From: Sedimentisphaerales bacterium
GTDB lineage: Bacteria > Planctomycetota > Phycisphaerae > Sedimentisphaerales > Anaerobacaceae
Assembly (NCBI GenBank): GCA_030603595.1
Contig: JAUVXL010000013.1
Location: 1 to 34,509 of the forward strand
Reading direction: 5' to 3'
Length of the DNA stretch: 34,509 bases
Position numbers and translations under genes: made by a program
Shown: in pieces, positions 22,461-30,081 of the stretch
Layout of the letters: each line of letters opens with the position of its first letter
Position numbering within the stretch: position 1 is the stretch's first letter
Notes under the pieces: model-generated
What the model saw: only the letters and a program-made list of their open reading frames with translations
Databases searched by the model: none
What the model was told of the DNA's origin: nothing

Positions 22461-22776
22461 ACATTGTTGGTCTCTTCCAACGTTGGCTGCGTCAATATGT
22501 TGAATTGTGAGTAAACCGAGTGGATTGTATCGTTCGATTTGTGAGGGGGCAAGCAAGAAAGAATGAGCATGATGTGCCGGATGTACCATCCGTTATTATC
22601 CTGGCGAAATTTCGCGAATAGCTTGTCAGACAACGAGAATACTTTCTTCACAAATTAGGATTTACCACAATTGACTGTCATGCTTTCGTTTGGTATCCTT
22701 GATTCCAAGCCAATCACCGTTGTTTGGCAGAGAGCATGAAGCCGAATTGAAGGCATCTTATGCAGGCATTTTTTTG
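22446..22776. other. Gene-free spacer between sulfatase and methyltransferase fragment
   Basis: No gene here. Readable elements: a 15-bp inverted repeat CGGATG-TAC-CATCCG at 22578-22592, a 12-bp palindrome GCGAAATTTCGC at 22604-22615, and a plus-strand promoter TTGACT (22671-22676), 17-bp spacer, TATCCT (22694-22699) that would drive the methyltransferase fragment. The spacer also includes one end of the island (see the repeat entries). Confidence 0.5.
22671..22699 (+). promoter_or_regulatory. Promoter of the restriction-modification island
   Basis: TTGACT, 17-bp spacer, TATCCT. It would start transcription near 22706, about 70 bases before the preferred methyltransferase start at 22777. Confidence 0.55.
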
Positions 22777-23169
22777 ATGTTCAAGAAATCTAAGATTTCC
22801 GATACTTTCGCTCCATCTGAGCAAGTCGTTGTATATCCGGGTGATTGTCTTGACCTGCTGGAGTCGATTCCTGACGATTCAATACAACTTGTCGTAACGT
22901 CTCCCCCCTACAATATCGGAAAAGAGTATGAGAAGCGTCTCAGGTTAGACATATACCTCGACCAGCAGGAGGCAGTGATAGAACAATGCGTTCGCGTACT
23001 GCATCCGCGAGGCAGTATCTGCTGGCAAGTAGGCAACTATGTTGACCGGGGCTCTATCATACGTCTTGACACGGTTCTCTATCCGATATTCGGGAAGTAC
23101 GGCATGAAAATGAGGAACCGTATAGGGAGGCTCTTTCGGCAGAGAATCCGCTGGGCAGAGTTGAATTGA
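22777..23169 (+). pseudogene. Truncated site-specific DNA methyltransferase (beta class-like)
   Basis: N-terminal 116 residues of a type II-like DNA-(adenine-N6 or cytosine-N4)-methyltransferase. The catalytic motif TSPPYNIGKEYE (41-52) follows DCLDLLESIPDDSIQLVV, which is motif IV in the beta-class order. The protein then runs normally through LDTVLYPIFGKYGMKMRNRI. After that, relatives continue with VWHFEHGLHC and another 130-150 residues including the AdoMet-binding FxGxG motif; here the sequence switches to GRLFRQRIRWAELN and stops. The AdoMet-binding part is therefore gone and the fragment should be inactive. ATG 22777 is preferred, since the 29 residues before it lack family features. 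The break point is judged from memory of the family. Confidence 0.8.
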
Positions 23170-23188
23170 GTTGGACAGGGCAACGAAA

Positions 23189-24106
23189 ATGGGAAACAGA
23201 AGCAAGGCAGTTTTTCTGGAGGGGTTGGCGAGCCGGTATGGGAATATTCACAAGTTGTCATCGAGTTTGTCGCTCTATGAGATTGGCGACGGGGCCGCCC
23301 GAGTTTACATTAGGTACTCAAAGGTACATTCTCAGAGGCGAACATTTTTTGGCTTGAGAAAGCAAGACTTGCGACTACTTGGGGGCCACCCTTCGATCTT
23401 GTGCTTTCTCTGGGAAGACCAGCTCGAGCCTCTTTTGATCCCGTACTCCGATTACGAGGAGGTTTTCCACTCGGCCACACCAGCAGAGGATGGCCAGTAT
23501 AAAGTCCAAGTGTTTCTCAAGGATGAAGGGACTGACCTTTATGTCGCGAGGGCCGGCAGGTTCAATGTGGAAGCATATTTTGGCTGGGAGGAACTCGACT
23601 CGCTAATAGCTCGATATCAGTTGACTGACATCCCTGAACTCTCACATGTTCAAGTCCAGACTCTCTTGGGTTCAATTGGAGCATCAAAAGGTTATGACAT
23701 TTGGATTCCCACGAACGACCGTGGGAATCTCGATTGGACTATGACAGGCCACTTTCCATGTACCGGGCCGATTCCAACCTCTCTGCATGAACTAGAGGGG
23801 ATTTTGACAGAAATTGATGTTATATGGATGGCGCGAGGGGCCGGAAAGTTACGAGCTCTTTTTGAGGTGGAGCATTCTACACCAATATATTCCGGCCTTC
23901 TTCGTTTTAATGATGTCCATTTGGCGGCTCCGAGGGAAGAAGCCACTTATGCTATTGTCTCAAACGGTGAGAGGCGATCCCGATTTGTTCGACAGTTAAA
24001 TCGCCCAACATTTAAGGCAAGCCGGCTGGTCGAACACTGTTCGTTTCTTGAGTATCCGAACGTATTCGCTTGGCATAAGCGATTGGGCTTGTTTAGGCAG
24101 GGATAA
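23189..24106 (+). CDS. Putative PD-(D/E)XK nuclease-like protein of a restriction-modification locus
   Basis: A 305-residue soluble protein that I do not recognise with certainty. Its C-terminal half contains a likely PD-(D/E)XK nuclease core: D210 in EIDVIWMA, then E226 and E228 in ALFEVEHST, an arrangement like the D...ExE of some type II restriction enzymes. The N-terminal half (ARVYIRYSKVHSQRRTFFGL, HPSILCFLWED) may bind DNA or serve as a dimer region. The frame has no sign of decay, unlike its neighbours on both sides. ATG 23189 is preceded by a weak CAGGG; a TTG at 23171 is possible. It begins 19 bp after the truncated methyltransferase. If it is an active restriction enzyme, another methylase must protect the genome; it could equally be an accessory protein. 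Confidence 0.65.
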   Translation: MGNRSKAVFLEGLASRYGNIHKLSSSLSLYEIGDGAARVYIRYSKVHSQRRTFFGLRKQDLRLLGGHPSILCFLWEDQLEPLLIPYSDYEEVFHSATPAEDGQYKVQVFLKDEGTDLYVARAGRFNVEAYFGWEELDSLIARYQLTDIPELSHVQVQTLLGSIGASKGYDIWIPTNDRGNLDWTMTGHFPCTGPIPTSLHELEGILTEIDVIWMARGAGKLRALFEVEHSTPIYSGLLRFNDVHLAAPREEATYAIVSNGERRSRFVRQLNRPTFKASRLVEHCSFLEYPNVFAWHKRLGLFRQG

Positions 24107-24108
24107 CT

Positions 24109-24285
24109 ATGAAGAAACACATTGAATATAGACTCTGGCTCGCTGTGAGAGTTTGGCGGGGATTCCCCGTGGAAGTGAAGGGTTTTCGGAGGAAGTCGTC
24201 CGCTGAACGGCAAGAACTCGCATGGCGCAACAAGATGCATCCTGAGTACGACGAAACCGGAGTGTTTCCACTCCAAGTTCTGTAA
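24109..24285 (+). CDS. Small basic 58-residue protein, coupled to the nuclease-like gene
   Basis: A short gene starting 2 bp after the stop of the nuclease-like gene, with AGGG 6 bases before the ATG. The product is basic and Trp/Arg-rich (MKKHIEYRLWLAVRVW at the start, LAWRNKMHPEYDETG near the end). It has no known domain that I recognise. The tight spacing and good box make it credible as the third gene of the island, though it could also be the altered N-terminal remainder of the BglII-like nuclease that follows in another frame. Below usual length cut-offs, so automatic annotation may miss it. Confidence 0.55.
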   Translation: MKKHIEYRLWLAVRVWRGFPVEVKGFRRKSSAERQELAWRNKMHPEYDETGVFPLQVL

Positions 24286-24303
24286 CGGAAACGAGTGATC
24301 TGA

Positions 24304-24609
24304 AAGAGGCTGGCGGACGCTGACAAAACGCTCCTGGGGTTACACCAAACGGATTTTGTCAAAGAACGAGTTGCGGTGGAGATCCAGTTTGGTAAGTATT
24401 CTTTTGTTGCGTATGATCTGTTTGTGAAACATCTTGCCTTTTATGTAGGCGACCAAATTGATGTTGGCGTGGAGGTCTTGCCAATGAAAGCTCTGCAAAG
24501 CCAGATGAGTTCCGGTGTTCCCTACTATGAGGGCGAGTTCTACAATGTTGTGCGTCAGGGGAGAGGTGTGCCTGCGGTTCCACTTGTTATTGTTGGGATC
24601 GAACCTTAA
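24304..24609 (+). pseudogene. C-terminal remnant of a BglII-like restriction endonuclease
   Basis: An open stretch of 101 codons right after a TGA at 24301-24303. It reads KERVAVEIQFGKYSFVAYDL and later VEVLPMKALQSQMSSGVPYY then EGEFYNVVRQGRGVPAVPLV. The VEIQFGKY piece matches the ExQ active-site strand of BglII (VEVQFSNY), and the order of the following phrases, including a YYE and the final V(P)xxLVG-like end, agrees with the C-terminal half of that enzyme. The N-terminal half, including the catalytic aspartate region, is absent in this frame. Without a start signal of its own it is best read as a decayed gene. The GTG at 24376 would give only 77 residues. Confidence 0.65.
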
Positions 24610-24718
24610 TCGCACTGAGAATCGAGGTGGTGATGTTCATTAATACTACGACGTATCTATCAATGGCAAAATAGGCAGACACTATTTTCAACAAACCACT
24701 TCCGGTTTTGCGAAAAAG

Positions 24719-24740
24719 CCTTCCATGGCTAGTTCCTCCA
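24719..24740 (-). repeat. Leader repeat, copy 2 (island boundary candidate)
   Basis: On the minus strand it reads ATGGAGGAACTAGCCATGGA, that is a GGAGG box and an ATG like those of the sulfatase leader at 22436-22460. The frame after it closes after 12 codons, so only the start region is conserved. The spacer 24610-24766 holds nothing else recognisable. Confidence 0.5.
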
Positions 24741-24766
24741 TTAGTTGACCGGGCCTGTTATTTGTT

Positions 24767-26287
24767 TCACGGTTTGGGTATTGAGTCGGGTTTTGGGCGT
24801 TTGGGTTTGTTTAGGTGGGCGAACTGCTTATAGACCACGTCGTTGAACATTTTCATCTTGACGTTGACGTATGCGGTGTGCCAGTACTCGAGCATATTGT
24901 CGGAGTAGGGGACGCCTTGGGGGTGTTCGGGGGTGTAGTGGATGAGGGTTTTGTCGTAGTATTCGAGGCCGCCGTGTGTATCTTTGAATTGGCCGAAGAC
25001 CCACCAGGACAGAGCCACCCAGGGTCCGGCTTTGAGGTTCTTGTAATAGACCTCCATCGTTTCGACGGGAGTAGTATAAGTGATGATGTGCTTTGAGATT
25101 GTCGCGTCGATTTGGCCTGCGTTGCCGATGAACCACATCATCGCTTCTTTTGCTCCGGCCAGTTCAATTGCTGCGAGCAGTGCGTGGGTATCGTTCCAGC
25201 ATTCGGGCAGCCAGGTAGCCGGGTCGTTGGCGTTCTTGCAGACTCCGACGTTGAGGCCCTTGGGGTAATACTGAGTTCGCAGGCGGTGCCATTCGGTCGT
25301 GTGTGCGCGGACTTTGCGGCGGGGAACGATTAGACTCCCGGGATCGAACGGGCTGTATTTTGGGAACCAGTAGTGATAGACATCGACGCCGATGGCCTGC
25401 GTGTTGGACGGGAGTTGGTGTCGGCCGTGCTCGTCGATGTCCTGCCAGCTTGCAGCGTAGCAGCCCTTGTAGTCAAAGCCGGTGTAGCTGATCATGTTGT
25501 ACCAGCCGCGGATGTGGGTGAAGGGTGTTTGCTCATCGCGCTTCCATTGGCGGACCCTGCTGTTGAAATCGGCATAGACCTTTTCAAGCCCTTTTGTTCC
25601 GAGGCCACAGAGCCCTTCGTCGCCGAGCTTGACGGCGAGGACATTGTTGATGAGCTGCAGGCCGGTCGCCGTGTCGCCTTCGGGGTTGACCAGAGTTTTG
25701 TCGCGGTCTTGCCAGAGTTTGTCGAGGATATCCCTTACTTTGAGGTATGCACTTTCAGTCAGGCCGTTATGGTAGTCGGCCATTATGATTAGCTGTCGGT
25801 TCTTGAAGCAGCGGAGCATGAGGTTGATGATTTCGTCGCGGTACTCGGGCTGCCTCGGGTAGAGCATGATGGCTGTGGACCACTCGCTTGCGATATCGAT
25901 CCTTCGGATGTTCTCATCGTGGAAAGACTCGAGTTTCGTTCCGTCCTTGTGGGCCTGGAGGTTGTATTCGAACAGGTAAGGCAGGATTCCGATGCCCTCT
26001 TTCGGGCTCCAGTGGCGGATGGGCACATAGGAATAGCTGACGACGTCGCCGCGGACGAAGCCGAAAGGCAACTCGGCCGGGGGGGCATTGGGATCGCCCT
26101 GGGCCGGGGCATTGGGGTCGATCTGGGCAGGCGCATTGGGATCGCCCTTCGCCGGCGCATTAGGATCATCCTGTGCCGCCGTCGCTGGTGCGTTAGGATC
26201 GACCTTCGCCGAGTCTCCGAGAATAACGCGGCAATTGGAAATCATCAGTAGCAATGCAGTTGACGCTATGGCATACTTCAATTTCAT
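24767..26287 (-). CDS. Secreted protein with a DPNAPA-repeat linker, possible glycoside hydrolase
   Basis: A 506-residue exported protein of unknown activity. After a hydrophobic leader (MKLKYAIASTALLLMISNC) comes a low-complexity linker of five DPNAPA units (about 27-68), then a globular domain with aromatic-rich strands: FVRGDVVSYSYVPIRHWSPK, EWSTAIMLYPRQPEYRDEII, GVDVYHYWFPKYSPFDPG, MMWFIGNAGQIDAT. The alternation suggests a TIM-barrel-like hydrolase, but I see no family signature that settles it. ATG 26287 follows a GAGG box at 6 bases; the frame up to 26359 includes a leader fragment. It lies 76 bp after the DUF5060 gene on the same strand, so co-transcription is likely and a carbohydrate role plausible. 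Confidence 0.7.
   Translation of the reverse strand: MKLKYAIASTALLLMISNCRVILGDSAKVDPNAPATAAQDDPNAPAKGDPNAPAQIDPNAPAQGDPNAPPAELPFGFVRGDVVSYSYVPIRHWSPKEGIGILPYLFEYNLQAHKDGTKLESFHDENIRRIDIASEWSTAIMLYPRQPEYRDEIINLMLRCFKNRQLIIMADYHNGLTESAYLKVRDILDKLWQDRDKTLVNPEGDTATGLQLINNVLAVKLGDEGLCGLGTKGLEKVYADFNSRVRQWKRDEQTPFTHIRGWYNMISYTGFDYKGCYAASWQDIDEHGRHQLPSNTQAIGVDVYHYWFPKYSPFDPGSLIVPRRKVRAHTTEWHRLRTQYYPKGLNVGVCKNANDPATWLPECWNDTHALLAAIELAGAKEAMMWFIGNAGQIDATISKHIITYTTPVETMEVYYKNLKAGPWVALSWWVFGQFKDTHGGLEYYDKTLIHYTPEHPQGVPYSDNMLEYWHTAYVNVKMKMFNDVVYKQFAHLNKPKRPKPDSIPKP
26086..26204. repeat. 24-bp tandem repeat encoding DPNAPA units
   Basis: About five imperfect copies of a 24-bp unit (GCATTGGGATCGCCCTGGGC on the plus strand) encode the Asp-Pro-Asn-Ala-Pro-Ala linker of the secreted protein. 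In-frame changes in copy number would alter the spacing between the anchor and the globular domain. Confidence 0.8.
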
Positions 26288-26363
26288 AGTCATCCTCGTG
26301 TCTCTTATCATCGTTAGCCCAGTTATCACAGGGTAATGACGCAGAGTGTTTTTTGTCAAGGAG

Positions 26364-27845
26364 TCAGTTCTCGGCCTTAACTGCGACGGCCCAGTCTGAG
26401 CGGTGAGGGGCCTTGAATTGTTGGCCTGGTTTGGGTTTTAGATTGGTTAGTTCGATTTCTTCGTATTGGCTTTTGGCATCTACGGCTACGGCGTGGAATT
26501 TGCCGTTGAGTTCATCGAGGTTCATTTCGATTGAGTCGGCGTCCTCTTTGTAGAAGACGAGCAGCTTGGCGGGGAGTTTGAGGCAGACGGCGTCGGTAAG
26601 GCTGTTGTCGCGGGTCATCTCTTTTTTGAATCTGTTCTTCCAGAAGAGCGACCAGGTCTTGATTTGGTGCTTGTTGGGGTACGGATGTGACATTCCGTCC
26701 AGGCGGGGGTCGAGGAGATTTCCCCAGATATTTGCAGCTCCGCCGGCCATTGTGGAGTGCCACAGGCCCCTGCGGGTCATATCGAAATTGTAGTCTTTTT
26801 CCGGATAGACTCCCTTTCGGACGCGGAAACGGTCTTCGAGGAAGGTTGGCTTATCGGGATATTGCTCGATGGCCTTGACGTAGGTATTGTAGTCGGGGCG
26901 ATGCTGCTGATAGGAGGAATAGTCCAGGCTGTCGCAAATCTGTTCGAGGTCTGGGGCCCTGGCGCCGAGGTAGTGGGGCCAGCCCAAATGCTCGTGCATG
27001 TATTTGTGCCAGGTCCTCAGTTCGTCATCCTTGACCCACTCCTGGAGGTCGAATCCGTATCCCATCGACCATCCGGGCAGCGGGCCCAGGCGGGCGCAGA
27101 TGTAACGTTGCAGGCGTTTGTCGATCTTGCCGTTGATGCCCCATCTCTTCGGCGTCATCCTGCGTTGCTCATCGCCCCAGGCCCATATATGCACGATGCC
27201 GCCTGCTGCGTGGACCTTCTTTAGCAGCAACTCTATGGCCTCGAATGTGCGTGGGTCGGGATTCGGATCGGCGGCGACTTCGTTGTAGCGGGTCTTGTCG
27301 AGGTCGAACCATCGGCATAGAGCAGAGGTATGAAAGCCGTTGAATCCGTGCCCGACGAAGAATTCCCGGATGTCGGCATCGATTCGGTCTGGGTCGCGGG
27401 CGAACGTGTCGGGGTCGCAGTACATCACGAGTTGCGGGATGAATGCCTCGTTGGTTCCGAGCCTGCCCCACTTGCCGCCGAAGTTGGTGATAAAGCCCGG
27501 GACACCCGGATTCGGGAGGATATTGACCTGTCCCTTCAGGCCATTGAGGTCGGCGTCGGCGCTTTGGGTTGCAAATTGCCATTGGCCTGCGAGCGTGCCT
27601 GTGAAGCGGAGTTTCCATACGTTGCCGCTATCGTAGAAGAGTTCCGTTCGGACTTTTCGGCCGGTGTCTGCATGGGTGAAGGCGGCCTTGGCTACGAGAT
27701 CGAAGGGGTTGCCGGCGTGGCTTGGATTGTCAAACTTCCATTCCACCGGCTGCCAGAGTTTGGCCTCTTTGATCTGCTCAGCAGGGGCAGGATTGACGCT
27801 GATCAACAAGATACATGCACACAATTTGAACGCGGTTCTTAGCAT
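26364..27845 (-). CDS. Secreted DUF5060-domain TIM-barrel protein, likely glycoside hydrolase
   Basis: 493 residues with a signal peptide ([22 protein letters not shown]). Residues about 25-110 are a DUF5060 immunoglobulin-like domain (LWQPVEWKFDNPSHAGNPFD, WKLRFTGTLAGQWQF). The central part looks like a (beta/alpha)8 barrel: GGKWGRLGTNEAFIPQLV, FFVGHGFNGFHTSALCRWF, GGIVHIWAWGDEQRR, MGYGFDLQEWV, YDYSSYQQHRP-like, KPTFLEDRFRVRKG. Proteins of this layout act on plant or algal polysaccharides (for example GH140-like apiosidases), but the exact family is not certain. AAAGG lies 8 bases before the ATG. Its ATG shares one base with the rsmI stop (TAATG), an unusual coupling of a secreted enzyme to an rRNA methyltransferase. 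Confidence 0.82.
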   Translation of the reverse strand: MLRTAFKLCACILLISVNPAPAEQIKEAKLWQPVEWKFDNPSHAGNPFDLVAKAAFTHADTGRKVRTELFYDSGNVWKLRFTGTLAGQWQFATQSADADLNGLKGQVNILPNPGVPGFITNFGGKWGRLGTNEAFIPQLVMYCDPDTFARDPDRIDADIREFFVGHGFNGFHTSALCRWFDLDKTRYNEVAADPNPDPRTFEAIELLLKKVHAAGGIVHIWAWGDEQRRMTPKRWGINGKIDKRLQRYICARLGPLPGWSMGYGFDLQEWVKDDELRTWHKYMHEHLGWPHYLGARAPDLEQICDSLDYSSYQQHRPDYNTYVKAIEQYPDKPTFLEDRFRVRKGVYPEKDYNFDMTRRGLWHSTMAGGAANIWGNLLDPRLDGMSHPYPNKHQIKTWSLFWKNRFKKEMTRDNSLTDAVCLKLPAKLLVFYKEDADSIEMNLDELNGKFHAVAVDAKSQYEEIELTNLKPKPGQQFKAPHRSDWAVAVKAEN

Positions 27846-28522
27846 TAGTCGGACCTTTCATCTTGATTTCCTGCGATTACGACTACGTATTCGCCTTTTA
27901 GTTTTTCATCGAGTCCGGCGAGCAGTTCGGGCAGCCGGCCTCGCTTGACGGATTCGAACATCTTTGTGAGCTCCTTTGCCAGGGCTGCCCGGCGGTCGCC
28001 GAAGACCTCTATTGCGTCGGTTAGGAATGCTCTCAAGCGGTGGGGGCTGTCATAGAAGTAAAGGGAGTGCGGGGAGTGCTTATCGACGGCGAGGAAGCTC
28101 TTGCGTCGGCCTGTCTTGCGTGGTGCGAAGCCGCGGAAGGTGAAGCCGTGGACGGGCAGGCCGGAGAGGACCAGTGCCGCAACAAAAGCGGTCGGGCCGG
28201 GGATCATCGTAACCTCAATATCCGCTTCGAGAGCGGCGCGGACGAGGACAAAACCCGGATCGGAGATGCCGGGAGTGCCGGCGCTGGTGACCAGCGCAAC
28301 GTCTTTGCCCTGTTCGAGCAACTTGACAATTTTCTCTGTTACGCGGAGCTTATTGTGTTCGTGGAAGGAGATTTGCGGCCGCTTTATCTCGAAGTGCGCC
28401 AGCAGTCTGCCTGTCTTTCGAGTATCCTCGCCGGCGACATAATCGGCATCGCCGAGCGTCTGAAGCGCCCGCTGCGAGATGTCCGACAGATTTCCAATAG
28501 GCGTTGCCACCAAATACAGCAT
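27845..28522 (-). CDS. rsmI: 16S rRNA (cytidine-1402-2'-O)-methyltransferase
   Basis: A 225-residue SAM-dependent methyltransferase of the RsmI family, which 2'-O-methylates C1402 in the decoding centre of 16S rRNA. Diagnostic motifs: [15 protein letters not shown] at the start, [45 protein letters not shown] and [13 protein letters not shown]. Length is a little below the usual 270-290 residues of the longest members but agrees with shorter planctomycete forms. I start it at ATG 28522, preceded by AGGAG at 10 bases, because the extra 21 residues to 28585 lie before the family start and over the promoter. A TTGAAT/TAGAAT pair lies just upstream. Confidence 0.95.
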   Translation of the reverse strand: MLYLVATPIGNLSDISQRALQTLGDADYVAGEDTRKTGRLLAHFEIKRPQISFHEHNKLRVTEKIVKLLEQGKDVALVTSAGTPGISDPGFVLVRAALEADIEVTMIPGPTAFVAALVLSGLPVHGFTFRGFAPRKTGRRKSFLAVDKHSPHSLYFYDSPHRLRAFLTDAIEVFGDRRAALAKELTKMFESVKRGRLPELLAGLDEKLKGEYVVVIAGNQDERSD

Positions 28523-28556
28523 TTGCTCTGTGCTCCTGTGGTTCGTTCGGCCCTCG

Positions 28557-28585
28557 ATTCTATTGCTTATGGTCTTGTTATTCAA
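28557..28585 (-). promoter_or_regulatory. Promoter of rsmI
   Basis: Minus strand: TTGAAT (28580-28585), 17-bp spacer, TAGAAT (28557-28562). Start near 28550, leader about 28 bases. Likely also drives the DUF5060 gene and the gene after it. Confidence 0.55.
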
Positions 28586-29022
28586 CGGTTAATCGGAACA
28601 GTTGGAGTTTCGCGGTGAGTTGGATAGTATTGGGCGCTGCCAACTGTGGTAGCCACGAGTCCAGCCGGTTTGAATGGAACTTGATAACTGTAAGGCTTCT
28701 GCAGAATTGCAGGTTGGGCCGGTTTGGATAAAACAAAAAATGGCATCGTTCAAATAAGTCGGATTCCGGGTAACATTATTTGTGGCTGCATAGGGTATGG
28801 CGTAGGCGTCAACAGGCATATAGCGAGTAGAGCAGGGCTATGAATTTCGCACGGCGCTGACGGAGGCGGAGATTGACTACATTGTCACCATTCTGGAACG
28901 GTGACGGCCAAAGAACTTTCCTGAGCGGTCCTATAAGTTCTGTGTTCTTGAGGCGGAGGAGTTGATGACACACATCAGGGGAAAAAGTTCCCAAGTTTAT
29001 GGCAAGATAGGAAGGTTTGCGC
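28586..29022. other. Gene-free region before the PEP-CTERM gene
   Basis: No credible gene in about 440 bp. On the plus strand, near 28830-28894, a short open piece ending EFRTALTEAEIDYIVTILER looks like the very end of some enzyme gene (aminotransferase-like helix), but it is cut off upstream by a stop after about 20 codons, so it is at most a scrap of a lost gene. A duplicated CCGGTTTG (28659 and 28719) and a CTGCAGAATTGCAG imperfect palindrome are the only other patterns seen. Confidence 0.4.
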
Positions 29023-29051
29023 TTGACTTTGCATTTCAAATTGGGTAAAAT
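29023..29051 (+). promoter_or_regulatory. Promoter of the PEP-CTERM gene
   Basis: TTGACT (29023-29028), 17-bp spacer, TAAAAT (29046-29051). Leader of about 95 bases to the ATG at 29153. Confidence 0.65.
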
Positions 29052-29152
29052 ACATAGACTAAATGGGGGTGAAGCTAAGCCACTCGATTCTTGTTGAACG
29101 TTTTGGACCTTAGCATTCACGCATTTCTTTTCACTTTTTTGGGGGCGGGAAA

Positions 29153-29899
29153 ATGGGTAAGAAAAATGTGGTCACAATGTTGTTTGTCGCAGTCATTCTA
29201 TGTCTGACCAGCGGCGCAAGGGCTTCTCTCAAGAACACCGTGGACATCAAGCACGATGGCTACGGAGCCAGCGGGATGGCCGAACTCTGGGGCGGCGGTC
29301 TTCATGGCGCCAACAGGCATGCAGGGGTCTATATGTTAGAGAAGACCGCAGGGACCGGTGAAGGGGAGTTCTGGGAGGACGGCTATATCGGTGCGTTCTG
29401 CATAGAGCTTACGCAGTATTCTCCGGGCTATCCGAAGACTTATGACGTGGTTCTGCCTGAAGATGCACAGAGACCGACCACTTTCCTGGGGGAGAAGATC
29501 GGTTCGGAGAAGGCTGATAACCTGATGGAGCTTTGGGGCAGGTATTTCGACAGCGCCTGGGCCGAGGACGACTCATTCACGAACGAGCAGAACGCCGCCG
29601 CTGAGGCCTTCGCTGCAGCGGTCTGGGAGATCGTTTACGAGGATTTGCCGGCCTCGTCGGCTCAGTGGGATGTTACTACAGACGGTACGCCCGGCAACCT
29701 TGGCTTTCGCGCTGAGAATCTCGACACAGTTCTCGCCAACAAAATGCTGCACAGCCTTGACGGCGCCGGGCCGAAGGCTGATTTGAGGGCTTTCGTCAAC
29801 AGTTGCAAGCAAGACTTTATCGTCGAGGTGCCGGAGCCGGCAACGATCGTCTTGTTGGGCTTGAGTTCCCTGGCATTGATCCGCGGAAAAAGGAAATAA
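29153..29899 (+). CDS. PEP-CTERM sorting domain protein
   Basis: A 248-residue exported protein. It has an N-terminal signal peptide (MGKKNVVTMLFVAVILCLTS) and a C-terminal PEP-CTERM tail, VPEPATIVLLGLSSLALIRG followed by KRK (about 225-248), which marks it for processing by an exosortase and attachment or release at the cell surface. The middle (about 70-170) contains GAFCIELTQYS and AFAAAVWEIVYED; this cysteine/AVWE pair resembles the thioester-domain layout of some surface adhesins, although the glutamine expected for the thioester is not evident. A GGGGGCGGG purine run precedes the ATG. The gene has its own promoter and a following hairpin, so it is a single-gene unit. No exosortase is in this window. 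Confidence 0.85.
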   Translation: MGKKNVVTMLFVAVILCLTSGARASLKNTVDIKHDGYGASGMAELWGGGLHGANRHAGVYMLEKTAGTGEGEFWEDGYIGAFCIELTQYSPGYPKTYDVVLPEDAQRPTTFLGEKIGSEKADNLMELWGRYFDSAWAEDDSFTNEQNAAAEAFAAAVWEIVYEDLPASSAQWDVTTDGTPGNLGFRAENLDTVLANKMLHSLDGAGPKADLRAFVNSCKQDFIVEVPEPATIVLLGLSSLALIRGKRK

Positions 29900-29915
29900 A
29901 TAGAAATACTCATTT

Positions 29916-29944
29916 GAGGGGCGCCTGGGATTCGGGCGCCCCTC
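29916..29944 (+). terminator. Hairpin after the PEP-CTERM gene
   Basis: GAGGGGCGCC (29916-29925) pairs perfectly with GGCGCCCCTC (29935-29944) around a 9-base loop, 17 bp after the stop. A second small hairpin CCCCC-GTA-GGGGG follows. There is no U-tract, so if it terminates it does so inefficiently, or it protects the 3' end. Confidence 0.5.
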
Positions 29945-30081
29945 TCCCCCCGTAGGGGGCCAACGCGGACACGTCGATTTTCCACCGCAGTATCTTCTCC
30001 ACAACGAACCATTCCGCCGGCAGCCGATTTGAGCGTTCAGATGCAGACTTTCTGCAAGCGAAGATTTGAGCGACAAAAATC

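Noticed and set aside
28809-29120. 103-residue minus-strand ORF
   Set aside because: It has no recognisable domain or ribosome binding site, and overlaps the promoter and leader of the PEP-CTERM gene.
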